The notes under the pieces were generated by a model. The model was given only the letters and a program-made list of their open reading frames with translations, had not been told where the DNA came from and did not search any database. The translations under genes and the position numbers were made by a program. A DNA stretch of 6,647 nucleotides from Bacteroides sp. (lineage in GTDB: Bacteria > Bacteroidota > Bacteroidia > Bacteroidales > Bacteroidaceae), in NCBI GenBank assembly GCA_019412865.1, contig DXOJ01000074.1:6015-12661 (forward strand). Direction: 5' to 3'. Every line of letters starts with the position of its first letter. The stretch's first letter is position 1. Shown piece after piece: positions 1 to 6,378 of this stretch.

Positions 1-46
1 GTGTCAGTTGAATCCAAACTTGGGACAGAATCCGGGATGGCAATAA
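1..46 (+). CDS. SusD/RagB-like outer-membrane lipoprotein, C-terminal tail only
   Basis: The frame beginning at base 2 reads CQLNPNLGQNPGWQ and then stops at 44-46. SusD-family proteins commonly end in a segment of the form (I/L)xxNPNLxQNPGW/Y, so this is read as the last codons of a SusD homologue whose body lies left of the window. SusD proteins are surface lipoproteins that cap a SusC TonB-dependent transporter and bind the imported glycan. The gene ends 31 bases before the next start, on the same strand, which fits the usual order susC-susD-surface glycan-binding protein. Only 14 residues are visible, so the call rests on the tail motif plus context. The other frame that is open here (stop at 58-60) gives no recognisable protein. 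Confidence 0.72.
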   Translation, partial: CQLNPNLGQNPGWQ

Positions 47-77
47 TCAAGTCTGAATAACTTAAAGAATAAGAATC

Positions 78-1604
78 ATGAAAAGAGATTATATAAAATA
101 TTTTGTTGGGCTGGCGGCTTGTTCGTTTTTAGGTCTGACTTCATGTGATGATGATAAGGATTTAGGAGGACAGATGGATGAGATGATTACCATATCCACC
201 ATTACTCTGAACGAAACTCAATATGATGCAGGAAATAAAGCAATTTGTTTGCTGAAGAATAAGGAACTGCAACTCTCCTGGAGTATTGCACCTGAAAGTG
301 CAACCAATGTGAATGTGCAATGGACTTCGTCGGATGAATCTATTGTGTCTGTTACACGGGAAGGTAAGGTCGTAACTAAGGATAAAACAGGAAAGGCTGT
401 TATTACTTTAATGCCGGAAATCGGTTTCGGACCCGAAGCTACTATCGTGACCAGAACAGTGGAGGTCATGGAAGAATATACATATATGTCATCTATTAAC
501 ATTAAGAATGTTCCTTCGGAAGAAATTGCAGCCGGGGATGAATATCAGTTGGAAGTTGTATCGGAACCGTCGGATGCTACATTTAAACGGTATAAGTGGG
601 TAAGTAGTAATCCGGAGGTAGCAACTGTAGATGAAAAGACTGGATTAGTGACCGGAATTAGTAAAGGTGATGCAACTATTACAGTGACTGCCGATGATTT
701 TAGTTCGACTCCGGTGTCTGCAAGTTGCAAGATAGGAGTGAAAATAGTTACTCCAATCACCGGAATGACATTTACTGAAGATAAGGAACTCAATCAGTTA
801 GGATATGGACAGGAATATCAGATTAAATATACATTGGAACCTGTAGATGCTACTGCCTCATTACTGACTTGGACGAGTGATAATCCTGATATGATAAGTG
901 TAGATAAAACAGGTAAGTTGAAAGTACATACCACGAAGACCGCTTCTGCTGTTATAACCGCTTCTTATGGTCCTGTTGTACAAAATGTAACCGTAACAGT
1001 TGCCGATGGACGTTTCTGGTATTCATTAGGTAATGGTCTGGGTAATGGACAGGATAATAATTGGTATCTGGATGGTAACGGCGCGTCTGTAGTTTCATCT
1101 GACGGAAAGAAGACCATTGTTCAAATGGGGTCTGGATATCGTGGTGATTTATGGCTTGCAAGAAGTGGTAAAGGAAAGGTTGTAAATGTGACTCCTGCTG
1201 ATTATAGATATTTCGCAATTAAAGTAGGATTCAAATCGCAGCTGGTTCCGGGAAAGAATAAACCTAATGGTTGTATTAAGTTAGAAATATTTGATGATGG
1301 CATTAAGAAGATAGGACCTGAATATTTTGGAACAGGTGGAGATGCAAATAATAGATATGAGATTCTGGGGGCAAGTGAGATTTCGACTACAGAACCGAAT
1401 GTTTTGTACTACGACTTACAGTCAAAATATAAGACTGTGACACCTACAGACTGGAATCAGGTATTTGATTTAGCGCAATGTAAATTTGTTATTGCTGACT
1501 TCCCGGAAACAGCACAGACTTATGATCTTTACTGGATTCGTTCTTTCAAGTCCGTAGAGGAACTTCAAGCTTTTGTAGACAGTGAAAACAATACTAACGA
1601 ATAA
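78..1604 (+). CDS. Surface glycan-binding-like lipoprotein with three bacterial Ig-like repeats
   Basis: This is probably the accessory surface glycan-binding protein of the PUL (SusE/F position), holding polysaccharide at the cell surface. It is a lipoprotein: the signal peptide ends in the lipobox L20-T-S-C23, and the DDDKD that follows resembles the acidic export signal of Bacteroidota surface lipoproteins. Three Big_2-type beta-sandwich repeats follow, at about residues 37-132, 137-225 and 226-310. Each carries the W-x-S-(D/N)-x-x-(I/V)-x-(S/T)-V core and a Gly-rich turn before an A-x-I-T strand. Residues about 311-500 form a different beta-rich domain, rich in Gly, Asn and aromatics. It ends in YWIRSFKSVEEL, a style of ending seen in carbohydrate-binding-like C-terminal domains of Bacteroides lipoproteins (it resembles DUF4979, from memory). 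There are no catalytic motifs. The start is supported by the signal peptide directly after it. The gene is 5 bases upstream of the lyase, so the two are surely cotranscribed. The ligand cannot be read from sequence. Confidence 0.82.
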   Translation: MKRDYIKYFVGLAACSFLGLTSCDDDKDLGGQMDEMITISTITLNETQYDAGNKAICLLKNKELQLSWSIAPESATNVNVQWTSSDESIVSVTREGKVVTKDKTGKAVITLMPEIGFGPEATIVTRTVEVMEEYTYMSSINIKNVPSEEIAAGDEYQLEVVSEPSDATFKRYKWVSSNPEVATVDEKTGLVTGISKGDATITVTADDFSSTPVSASCKIGVKIVTPITGMTFTEDKELNQLGYGQEYQIKYTLEPVDATASLLTWTSDNPDMISVDKTGKLKVHTTKTASAVITASYGPVVQNVTVTVADGRFWYSLGNGLGNGQDNNWYLDGNGASVVSSDGKKTIVQMGSGYRGDLWLARSGKGKVVNVTPADYRYFAIKVGFKSQLVPGKNKPNGCIKLEIFDDGIKKIGPEYFGTGGDANNRYEILGASEISTTEPNVLYYDLQSKYKTVTPTDWNQVFDLAQCKFVIADFPETAQTYDLYWIRSFKSVEELQAFVDSENNTNE

Positions 1605-1609
1605 CTATC

Positions 1610-3013
1610 ATGAATAAGATGAAATTGCATACAATAATAGGAGCAGGGCTTTTCGCCCTGACTTCTACCACGCTTTTAGCATGTAGTGAGATAGAAGACG
1701 GCTCTAATGATATGAGCAGTTGGCCGGAAGTGAAAGATTATGTTACGACTTTGGAGCATCCCTGTATGCTTCATACGGAAACGGATTTTGAATTTGTAAA
1801 AGGAAAGGTACAAGCCGGCGCACAACCTTGGAGGAGTGCGTTCGATCATTTGAGCCGCAGTGGGAATAGCTTGTCTCAATCGAACTATAAGGCTTCTCCT
1901 GTGAAATTATTAGCACGTCTCGATCAAAACAATTGGGCAGGCAAATATCCCAATGATTGGAATAATTATACGAAGTTGATGAAGGATGCCGCCGCAGCCT
2001 ATCAATTAGCTCTTCGGTGGAAACTGTCGGAAACAGATGGGGCACAGTATGCGGATGCGGCTGTTGCTATTCTGAATGATTGGGCTAAAACTTGTACAGG
2101 ATTTATCGTGAATGATAAAGGTGAATTTATAGATCCGAATGAGTTCTTGATTTTTATTCAGGTGCATCAATTGGCTAATGCTGCGGAAATTATGCGTTCT
2201 TATTCAGGATGGCAGGAAGCTGATTTCGTTAAGTTTAAAGCATGGATTACGGATGTCTTTTATCCTCATATCACAAAATTCCTGTCTACACACAATGGAA
2301 ACGAATGTGCACTTCATTATTGGCTAAACTGGGATTTGTCCGCAATGACTGCTTTGCTTTCTATTGGTATCCTGGCGGATGATAACTTTAAAATTAATGA
2401 GGCTATTCAATATTTCAAATTCGGTATTGGTTCCGGAAATATAGGAAATGGCGTTCCTTTTATACATCTGGATCCGGATAGTGATGAAATGCTGGGACAA
2501 TGTCAGGAATCAGGCCGTGACCAGGGACATGCTACCTTGTGTGTCAGTCTGCTGGGTGCCTTTTGTCAGATGGCAAAGAATGTAGGTGAAGACCTTTTCA
2601 TATTTGATGATGGACGCGCATTGGCTATGTGTGAATATGTAGCTAAATATAATATCGGTGGTGCCGAAACCGGTAGTTCAAGTGCCAGTTGGAAGATGAC
2701 GGGTTTTAAGTATACAGATAATGATCTGCCTTACACTACTTATATAAATTGTAGTGGAAGCTGGGATACCATTTCTGCACAAGAAAGAAGAGAAGGAAAA
2801 GATTCACGTGGTGAAGTGCGTCCTGCATGGGAGTTGGTGAATCGTTTGGCACAGGATTACGGTAAATCAAGCATCTATGCTAAGATGTGGGTTGATAAAA
2901 TGCGTGAAAATGCATCACGCGGAAATTCCGATGGCGGAGCAGGTGATTATGGACCTAATAGCGGCGGTTATGACCAATTAGGTTTCGGAACGCTGATGTT
3001 TGCAAAAGAGTAA
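1610..3013 (+). CDS. Alginate lyase-like (PF05426-type) polysaccharide lyase lipoprotein
   Basis: This is a probable polysaccharide lyase that beta-eliminates at 4-linked uronic acid. The lipobox L22-L-A-C25 and the acidic SEIEDGSND tail suggest a surface lipoprotein. The mature protein is mostly alpha-helical, as expected for an (alpha/alpha) toroid, with the domain spanning about residues 50-440. Visible motifs are NECALHYWLNWDL at 231-243, equivalent to the N..HYW active-site helix of alginate lyases with H236 as the likely catalytic His, and QESGRDQGHATL at 299-310 with R303 and H307. A Gly-rich tail with SRGNSDGGAGDYGPNSGGYDQLGFG lies at 436-460. Length (467 residues) suits PL38-like members better than the smaller PL5 enzymes, but CAZy family assignment needs a profile search. 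No tyrosine lies between Y268 and Y343, the zone where PL5 enzymes place the catalytic Tyr. M4 (base 1619) is an alternative start that also keeps the signal peptide. Substrate is unknown; alginate, glucuronan or a GlcA-containing heteropolymer are candidates. Confidence 0.8.
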   Translation: MNKMKLHTIIGAGLFALTSTTLLACSEIEDGSNDMSSWPEVKDYVTTLEHPCMLHTETDFEFVKGKVQAGAQPWRSAFDHLSRSGNSLSQSNYKASPVKLLARLDQNNWAGKYPNDWNNYTKLMKDAAAAYQLALRWKLSETDGAQYADAAVAILNDWAKTCTGFIVNDKGEFIDPNEFLIFIQVHQLANAAEIMRSYSGWQEADFVKFKAWITDVFYPHITKFLSTHNGNECALHYWLNWDLSAMTALLSIGILADDNFKINEAIQYFKFGIGSGNIGNGVPFIHLDPDSDEMLGQCQESGRDQGHATLCVSLLGAFCQMAKNVGEDLFIFDDGRALAMCEYVAKYNIGGAETGSSSASWKMTGFKYTDNDLPYTTYINCSGSWDTISAQERREGKDSRGEVRPAWELVNRLAQDYGKSSIYAKMWVDKMRENASRGNSDGGAGDYGPNSGGYDQLGFGTLMFAKE

Positions 3014-3080
3014 AGAAAACGCTGTTGCTTATATAGCATGATTGTTTTACAATAATCTTGGATAAATAGAAAAAAGTTGT

Positions 3081-3110
3081 AAGGGGATTAGGTATTTACC
3101 TGATCCCCTT
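3081..3110 (+). terminator. Strong hairpin after the lyase gene: terminator or attenuator
   Basis: Bases 3081-3093 pair with 3098-3110 to form a 13-bp stem with one G-T wobble (3089/3102), four consecutive G-C pairs and an ATTT loop. It lies 67 bases after the lyase stop. The 3' side is followed by CGTATATATA, not a clean T-run, so as a rho-independent terminator on the plus strand it is imperfect. It may only partly terminate, or may stabilise the 3' end of the upstream transcript so that surface-protein and enzyme genes are expressed at different levels. Confidence 0.65.
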
Positions 3111-3161
3111 CGTATATATAAGCAAATAGGTTAAGAAATAGATTGTTTGGAATCAGATAAT

Positions 3162-3217
3162 AGATTCAGTTTTTAAAGTGATTAGTTTTATATAAAGGTA
3201 GAAAGAATCTGTTTTTA
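3162..3217 (+). repeat. Two near-identical 14-mers 42 bp apart upstream of the GH43 gene
   Basis: AGATTCAGTTTTTA at 3162-3175 and AGAATCTGTTTTTA at 3204-3217 match at 12 of 14 bases and are 42 bp apart, close to four helical turns. A short inverted repeat GAATC/GATTC (3150-3154 and 3163-3167) overlaps the first copy. The pair lies between the hairpin and the GH43 start, where an internal promoter would have to be. The region is A/T-rich, so chance similarity is possible; a role as a regulator-binding site is inference only. Confidence 0.35.
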
Positions 3218-3260
3218 GGAATAACACTTGAATTTAGAAAAGAATTATTAGTTAGGTACT

Positions 3261-4910
3261 ATGCGTAAAAAGATTCTGTTTATAGCAGGAATGATGGCTT
3301 GCTGCACATTGGCAGGCGCACAAGAAATTTCAAAGACCTGGGTGGCTGATAAGGGCAATGGAACTTATCAGAACCCGGTTCTTCATGCAGACTATTCGGA
3401 CCCGGATGTATGCGCAGCCGGAGATGATTTCTATATGACAGCATCCAGCTTTAATTGTATTCCCGGAATTCCTATTCTTCATTCCAATGACTTGGTGAAT
3501 TGGTCGCTGGTAAACTATGCGTTACCGGTTCAGGAGCCGGAAGCTTTCTTCGATAAGGCACAGCATGGTAAAGGCGTATGGGCACCGGCTATTCGTTTTC
3601 ATGACGGAGAATTTTACATTTACTGGGGTGATCCGGATTATGGAATCTATATGATTAAAACTAAAGATCCGAAAGGAAAATGGAGCAAGCCTGTATTGGT
3701 GAAAGCCGGGAAAGGTATGATTGATGCCACTCCTTTGTGGGACGAAGACGGAAAAGTATATCTGATACATGCTTATGCCGGAAGCCGTAGCGGAGTGAAT
3801 AGTATTCTCGTTATTTGCGAACTGAATGCAGAGGGAACAGAAGTAATTTCCGATCCGGTGATGGTATTTGACGGAAATGATGGAAAGAACCATACGGTAG
3901 AAGGACCGAAGCTCTACAAACGCAACGGATACTACTATATTTTTGCTCCGGCAGGTGGAGTAGCAACCGGTTGGCAATTAGTACTTCGCTCGAAGAACAT
4001 TTACGGCCCTTACGAATCGAAGATCGTAATGGCACAAGGAAAGACAAATATCAACGGGCCTCATCAAGGTGGCTGGGTAGATACGAATACAGGAGAATCC
4101 TGGTTCGTTCATTTTCAAGATAAAGGAGCTTACGGACGCGTGATTCATCTGAATCCGATGACTTGGGTAAATGATTGGCCTGTAATCGGAGTAGACAAGG
4201 ATAAAGATGGTTGCGGTGAACCGGTAACGACCTATAAGAAACCGAATGTAGGAAAGACATATCCGATAGCCACTCCGCCGGAGAGTGATGAATTCAATAC
4301 CCGTCATTTAGGGTTACAATGGCAATGGCATGCCAATAAAAAAGACACTTACGGGTTCACGACCGACTTGGGGTATATTCGTCTTTATGCAGGCAGTCTC
4401 TCAAAAGAATTTGTGAACTTCTGGGAAGTTCCTAACTTGTTGATGCAAAAGTTTCCGGCTGAAGAGTTTACGGCTACGACCAAATTGACATTTACTGCCA
4501 AGCAGGATGGGGAACAAACCGGAATCATTGTAATGGGATGGGATTATAGCTATCTCTCCATTCGTAAGGCGGGAGATCAGTTTATTCTGCAACAAGCAGT
4601 CTGCAAGAATGCGGAACAGCAAAATCCCGAACAGATAAAAGAATTGGCAAACATTCCGGTGGAACATCTGAAGATGCCGGGAGTAGCAGATAATGAGTGG
4701 CAAATAGTTTATTTGCAAGTAAAGGTTCGTAAAGGAGCCGTTTGTACATTCGCTTATAGTCTGGATGGAAAGAAATACACGACAGTGGGAGAGCCTTTCA
4801 CAGCCCGACAAGGCAAATGGATTGGAGCCAAAGTTGGAGTATTTTGCGTAACTCCGAATGAGGGCAATCGTGGATGGGCAGATGTAGACTGGTTCCGGAT
4901 GACTAAGTAA
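3261..4910 (+). CDS. GH43 glycoside hydrolase (arabinofuranosidase/xylosidase type) with C-terminal beta-sandwich
   Basis: This is an inverting exo-acting hydrolase, expected to remove alpha-L-arabinofuranose or beta-D-xylose from oligosaccharides. A type I signal peptide ends at about A18-G-A20|Q21, so it is probably periplasmic. The five-bladed beta-propeller covers about residues 33-325. The three GH43 acidic residues are visible: base D47 in DYSDPDV, the pKa-modulating D155 in MIDATPLWDEDGKVYL, and acid E214 in HTVEGPKLYKRNGYYY. H268 in GPHQGGWVDT matches the His near the centre of the propeller. Residues about 341-548 (starting SDEFNTRHLGLQWQW and ending GWADVDWFRM) look like the concanavalin A-like GH43_C2 domain common in xylosidase/arabinofuranosidase subfamilies; GH43_12 is a plausible subfamily from memory, unverified. 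It is full length and all catalytic residues are present. It is separated from the lyase gene by 247 bases holding a hairpin, and from the GH88 gene by 88 bases, so these two enzymes probably share a transcript. Confidence 0.9.
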   Translation: MRKKILFIAGMMACCTLAGAQEISKTWVADKGNGTYQNPVLHADYSDPDVCAAGDDFYMTASSFNCIPGIPILHSNDLVNWSLVNYALPVQEPEAFFDKAQHGKGVWAPAIRFHDGEFYIYWGDPDYGIYMIKTKDPKGKWSKPVLVKAGKGMIDATPLWDEDGKVYLIHAYAGSRSGVNSILVICELNAEGTEVISDPVMVFDGNDGKNHTVEGPKLYKRNGYYYIFAPAGGVATGWQLVLRSKNIYGPYESKIVMAQGKTNINGPHQGGWVDTNTGESWFVHFQDKGAYGRVIHLNPMTWVNDWPVIGVDKDKDGCGEPVTTYKKPNVGKTYPIATPPESDEFNTRHLGLQWQWHANKKDTYGFTTDLGYIRLYAGSLSKEFVNFWEVPNLLMQKFPAEEFTATTKLTFTAKQDGEQTGIIVMGWDYSYLSIRKAGDQFILQQAVCKNAEQQNPEQIKELANIPVEHLKMPGVADNEWQIVYLQVKVRKGAVCTFAYSLDGKKYTTVGEPFTARQGKWIGAKVGVFCVTPNEGNRGWADVDWFRMTK

Positions 4911-4950
4911 CTGATGGAGTGACTAAGTAACTGACCGCTCAAGTAACTGA
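4900..4950 (+). repeat. Triple imperfect tandem repeat over the GH43 stop codon
   Basis: The 15-mer TGACTAAGTAACTGA occurs exactly at 4900-4914 and 4920-4934. Its last 10 bases, AAGTAACTGA, recur at 4941-4950, so core spacing is 20 and 16 bases. The first copy contains the GH43 stop (4908-4910), and the later copies duplicate that end of gene into the spacer, placing several extra stop codons in different frames. It most likely arose by local slippage or tandem duplication; no mobile-element ends are seen. Confidence 0.85.
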
Positions 4951-4998
4951 CAAAGAGAAATAAAGATTAAGAATTAACGCGAATATATTTGAACTAAG

Positions 4999-6219
4999 AT
5001 GAAAAAGATTGTAGTAGGTCTGGCTGTGATGTTAGGTTTTTGTATGTGCACTCACAAGCCTTCCGGTACATTGGATGTGAATAGGGCATTAGACTACTGT
5101 GCAGAGCAGACACAACGTACGCTTACGGAACTGAAAACAGATTCCGGCATTGACTATACGATGATGCCACGTAACATTATGGCTGACGAACACCACTGGA
5201 ACTGTCGTAAGGCAACGAAAGAAGAATGGTGTGCCGGTTTCTGGCCGGGTGTGCTCTGGTATGATTACGAATATACACAGGATAAGCATATTCTGGAAGA
5301 AGCTAAGAAGTTTACGAACTCATTGGAATTCCTTTCTCGAATACCAGCTTATGACCATGATTTGGGATTCCTCGTATTCTGCAGTTATGGAAACGGCTAT
5401 CGCTTGACGAAAGATCCTGCTTATAAGAAAGTGATTCTGGATACGGCCGATTCGCTGGCTACTTTATTCAATCCGGTTGTAGGAACAATGCTTTCATGGC
5501 CTCGTGAAGTGGAACCACGCAACTGGCCTCACAACACAATCATGGATAACATGATTAATCTCGAAATGCTTTTCTGGGCAGCAAAGAATGGTGGAAATCC
5601 TTATTTGTATGATGTTGCCGTTTCTCATGCTGATAAAACAATGAAATGTCAGTTCCGTCCCGATTATACATCCTACCATGTAGCAGTATATGATACCATC
5701 ACTGGTAATCTGATAAAAGGAGTAACCCATCAGGGCTATGCAGACAGTACCATGTGGGCGCGTGGTCAAGCATGGGCAATCTACGGATATACTGTAGTCT
5801 ATCGGGAGACGAAAGATCCTAAATATCTTGATTTCGCACAGAAAGTGACAGATGTTTATCTCGAACGTCTGCCGGAAGATAAGGTTCCTTATTGGGATTT
5901 CAGTGCCCCGGGAATACCGGATGCTCCGCGTGACGCTTCTGCTGCGGCAGTGGTGGCCTCTGCTTTGCTTGAACTATCCACTTACCTCCCGAATGGAACC
6001 GGAAAACGTTATAAAGATGCAGCTATCGAAATGCTGGCAAGCCTGAACTCTGACAGTTATCAGAGTGGCAAGAGTAAACCGTCTTTCCTACTTCATAGTG
6101 TAGGGCATTGGCCGGCTCATTCAGAGATAGATGCCTCTATTATTTATGCAGATTATTATTATATCGAAGCCTTGTTGAGGCTGAAACGTCTGCAAGAAGG
6201 ACACGGAGTATTGGGATAA
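4999..6219 (+). CDS. GH88 unsaturated glucuronyl hydrolase
   Basis: This enzyme hydrolyses the delta-4,5-unsaturated uronic acid left at the non-reducing end of lyase products by hydrating the C4-C5 enol ether, releasing a keto-uronate. The (alpha/alpha)6 barrel fills residues about 28-400. The two family aspartates are visible: D121 in HDLGFLVF and D183 in NTIMDNMINLEML. They are 62 apart, close to the 61 of D88 and D149 in the characterised Bacillus UGL (from memory). Other family signatures are WCAGFWPGVLWYDYEYT (77-93), DSTMWARGQAWAIYGY (249-264) and PYWDFSAPGIPDAPRDASAAAVVASALLEL (297-326). It has a signal peptide; C15 or C17 could be lipidated, but the -1 residues (F and M) are not the usual small ones, so lipoprotein status is unclear. 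GH105 is less likely given these motifs. Pairing with an uronate lyase two genes upstream gives a direct substrate link. It is the last gene of the plus-strand cluster. Confidence 0.92.
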   Translation: MKKIVVGLAVMLGFCMCTHKPSGTLDVNRALDYCAEQTQRTLTELKTDSGIDYTMMPRNIMADEHHWNCRKATKEEWCAGFWPGVLWYDYEYTQDKHILEEAKKFTNSLEFLSRIPAYDHDLGFLVFCSYGNGYRLTKDPAYKKVILDTADSLATLFNPVVGTMLSWPREVEPRNWPHNTIMDNMINLEMLFWAAKNGGNPYLYDVAVSHADKTMKCQFRPDYTSYHVAVYDTITGNLIKGVTHQGYADSTMWARGQAWAIYGYTVVYRETKDPKYLDFAQKVTDVYLERLPEDKVPYWDFSAPGIPDAPRDASAAAVVASALLELSTYLPNGTGKRYKDAAIEMLASLNSDSYQSGKSKPSFLLHSVGHWPAHSEIDASIIYADYYYIEALLRLKRLQEGHGVLG

Positions 6220-6222
6220 CAG

Positions 6223-6250
6223 TATTACCAGGCTTATGAATACGGTAATA
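6223..6250 (+). other. Small inverted repeat just after the GH88 stop
   Basis: TATTACC (6223-6229) and GGTAATA (6244-6250) are perfectly complementary across a 14-base spacer, starting 3 bases after the GH88 stop codon. The stem is short and A/T-rich with no T-run after it, so it is probably not a terminator on its own. It could be a minor RNA hairpin or chance. Confidence 0.3.
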
Positions 6251-6315
6251 TCAAAGTATCGGTAGAACTAATAAAGTGAATAATTAGATTAGTATAGATG
6301 ATAGAGTAAAAAACG

Positions 6316-6354
6316 AAAAGCTCTGCAAGAACGAAGGTTCCGTGCAGAGCTTTT
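6316..6354. terminator. Rho-independent terminator between convergent genes, likely bidirectional
   Basis: AAAAGCTCTGC (6316-6326) pairs perfectly with GCAGAGCTTTT (6344-6354), and an inner GAAC/GTTC pair (6329-6332 and 6337-6340) extends the stem. On the plus strand the stem runs into T6 (6351-6356). On the minus strand, A6 at 6308-6313 supplies a T-run just after the stem. It sits between the GH88 stop (6219) and the end of the minus-strand NlpE-like gene (6379), so it can end both transcripts and marks the right boundary of the glycan cluster. Apart from this and a small inverted repeat, nothing else is seen in 6220-6378. Confidence 0.88.
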
Positions 6355-6378
6355 TTACTGGTTAGGGTTAGGTTTATT

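Noticed and set aside
3143..3168. Possible Bacteroides promoter (TTTG at 3146-3149 with TAGATTCA at 3161-3168)
   Set aside because: The spacing is only 11 bases instead of about 19-21 and the -7 element matches the consensus poorly, so it is not called as a promoter.
3291..3305. Cysteine pair in the GH43 leader (MMACC) as a lipobox
   Set aside because: The residues around C14/C15 fit a lipobox poorly and no acidic export tail follows, while A-G-A|Q a few residues later is a good type I cleavage site.
3522..3977. Open frame of 151 codons on the minus strand inside GH43
   Set aside because: It lies wholly under a full-length GH43 with all catalytic residues; its translation has no recognisable domain, signal or low-complexity-free pattern typical of a real protein. 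It is a shadow frame.
5852..6046. Plus-strand 64-codon frame inside GH88
   Set aside because: It overlaps conserved GH88 motifs in the correct frame and shows no protein-like features of its own.
6361..6376. Telomere-like GTTAGGGTTAGG string
   Set aside because: Only two units, in a bacterial intergenic region next to a terminator; best explained by chance.
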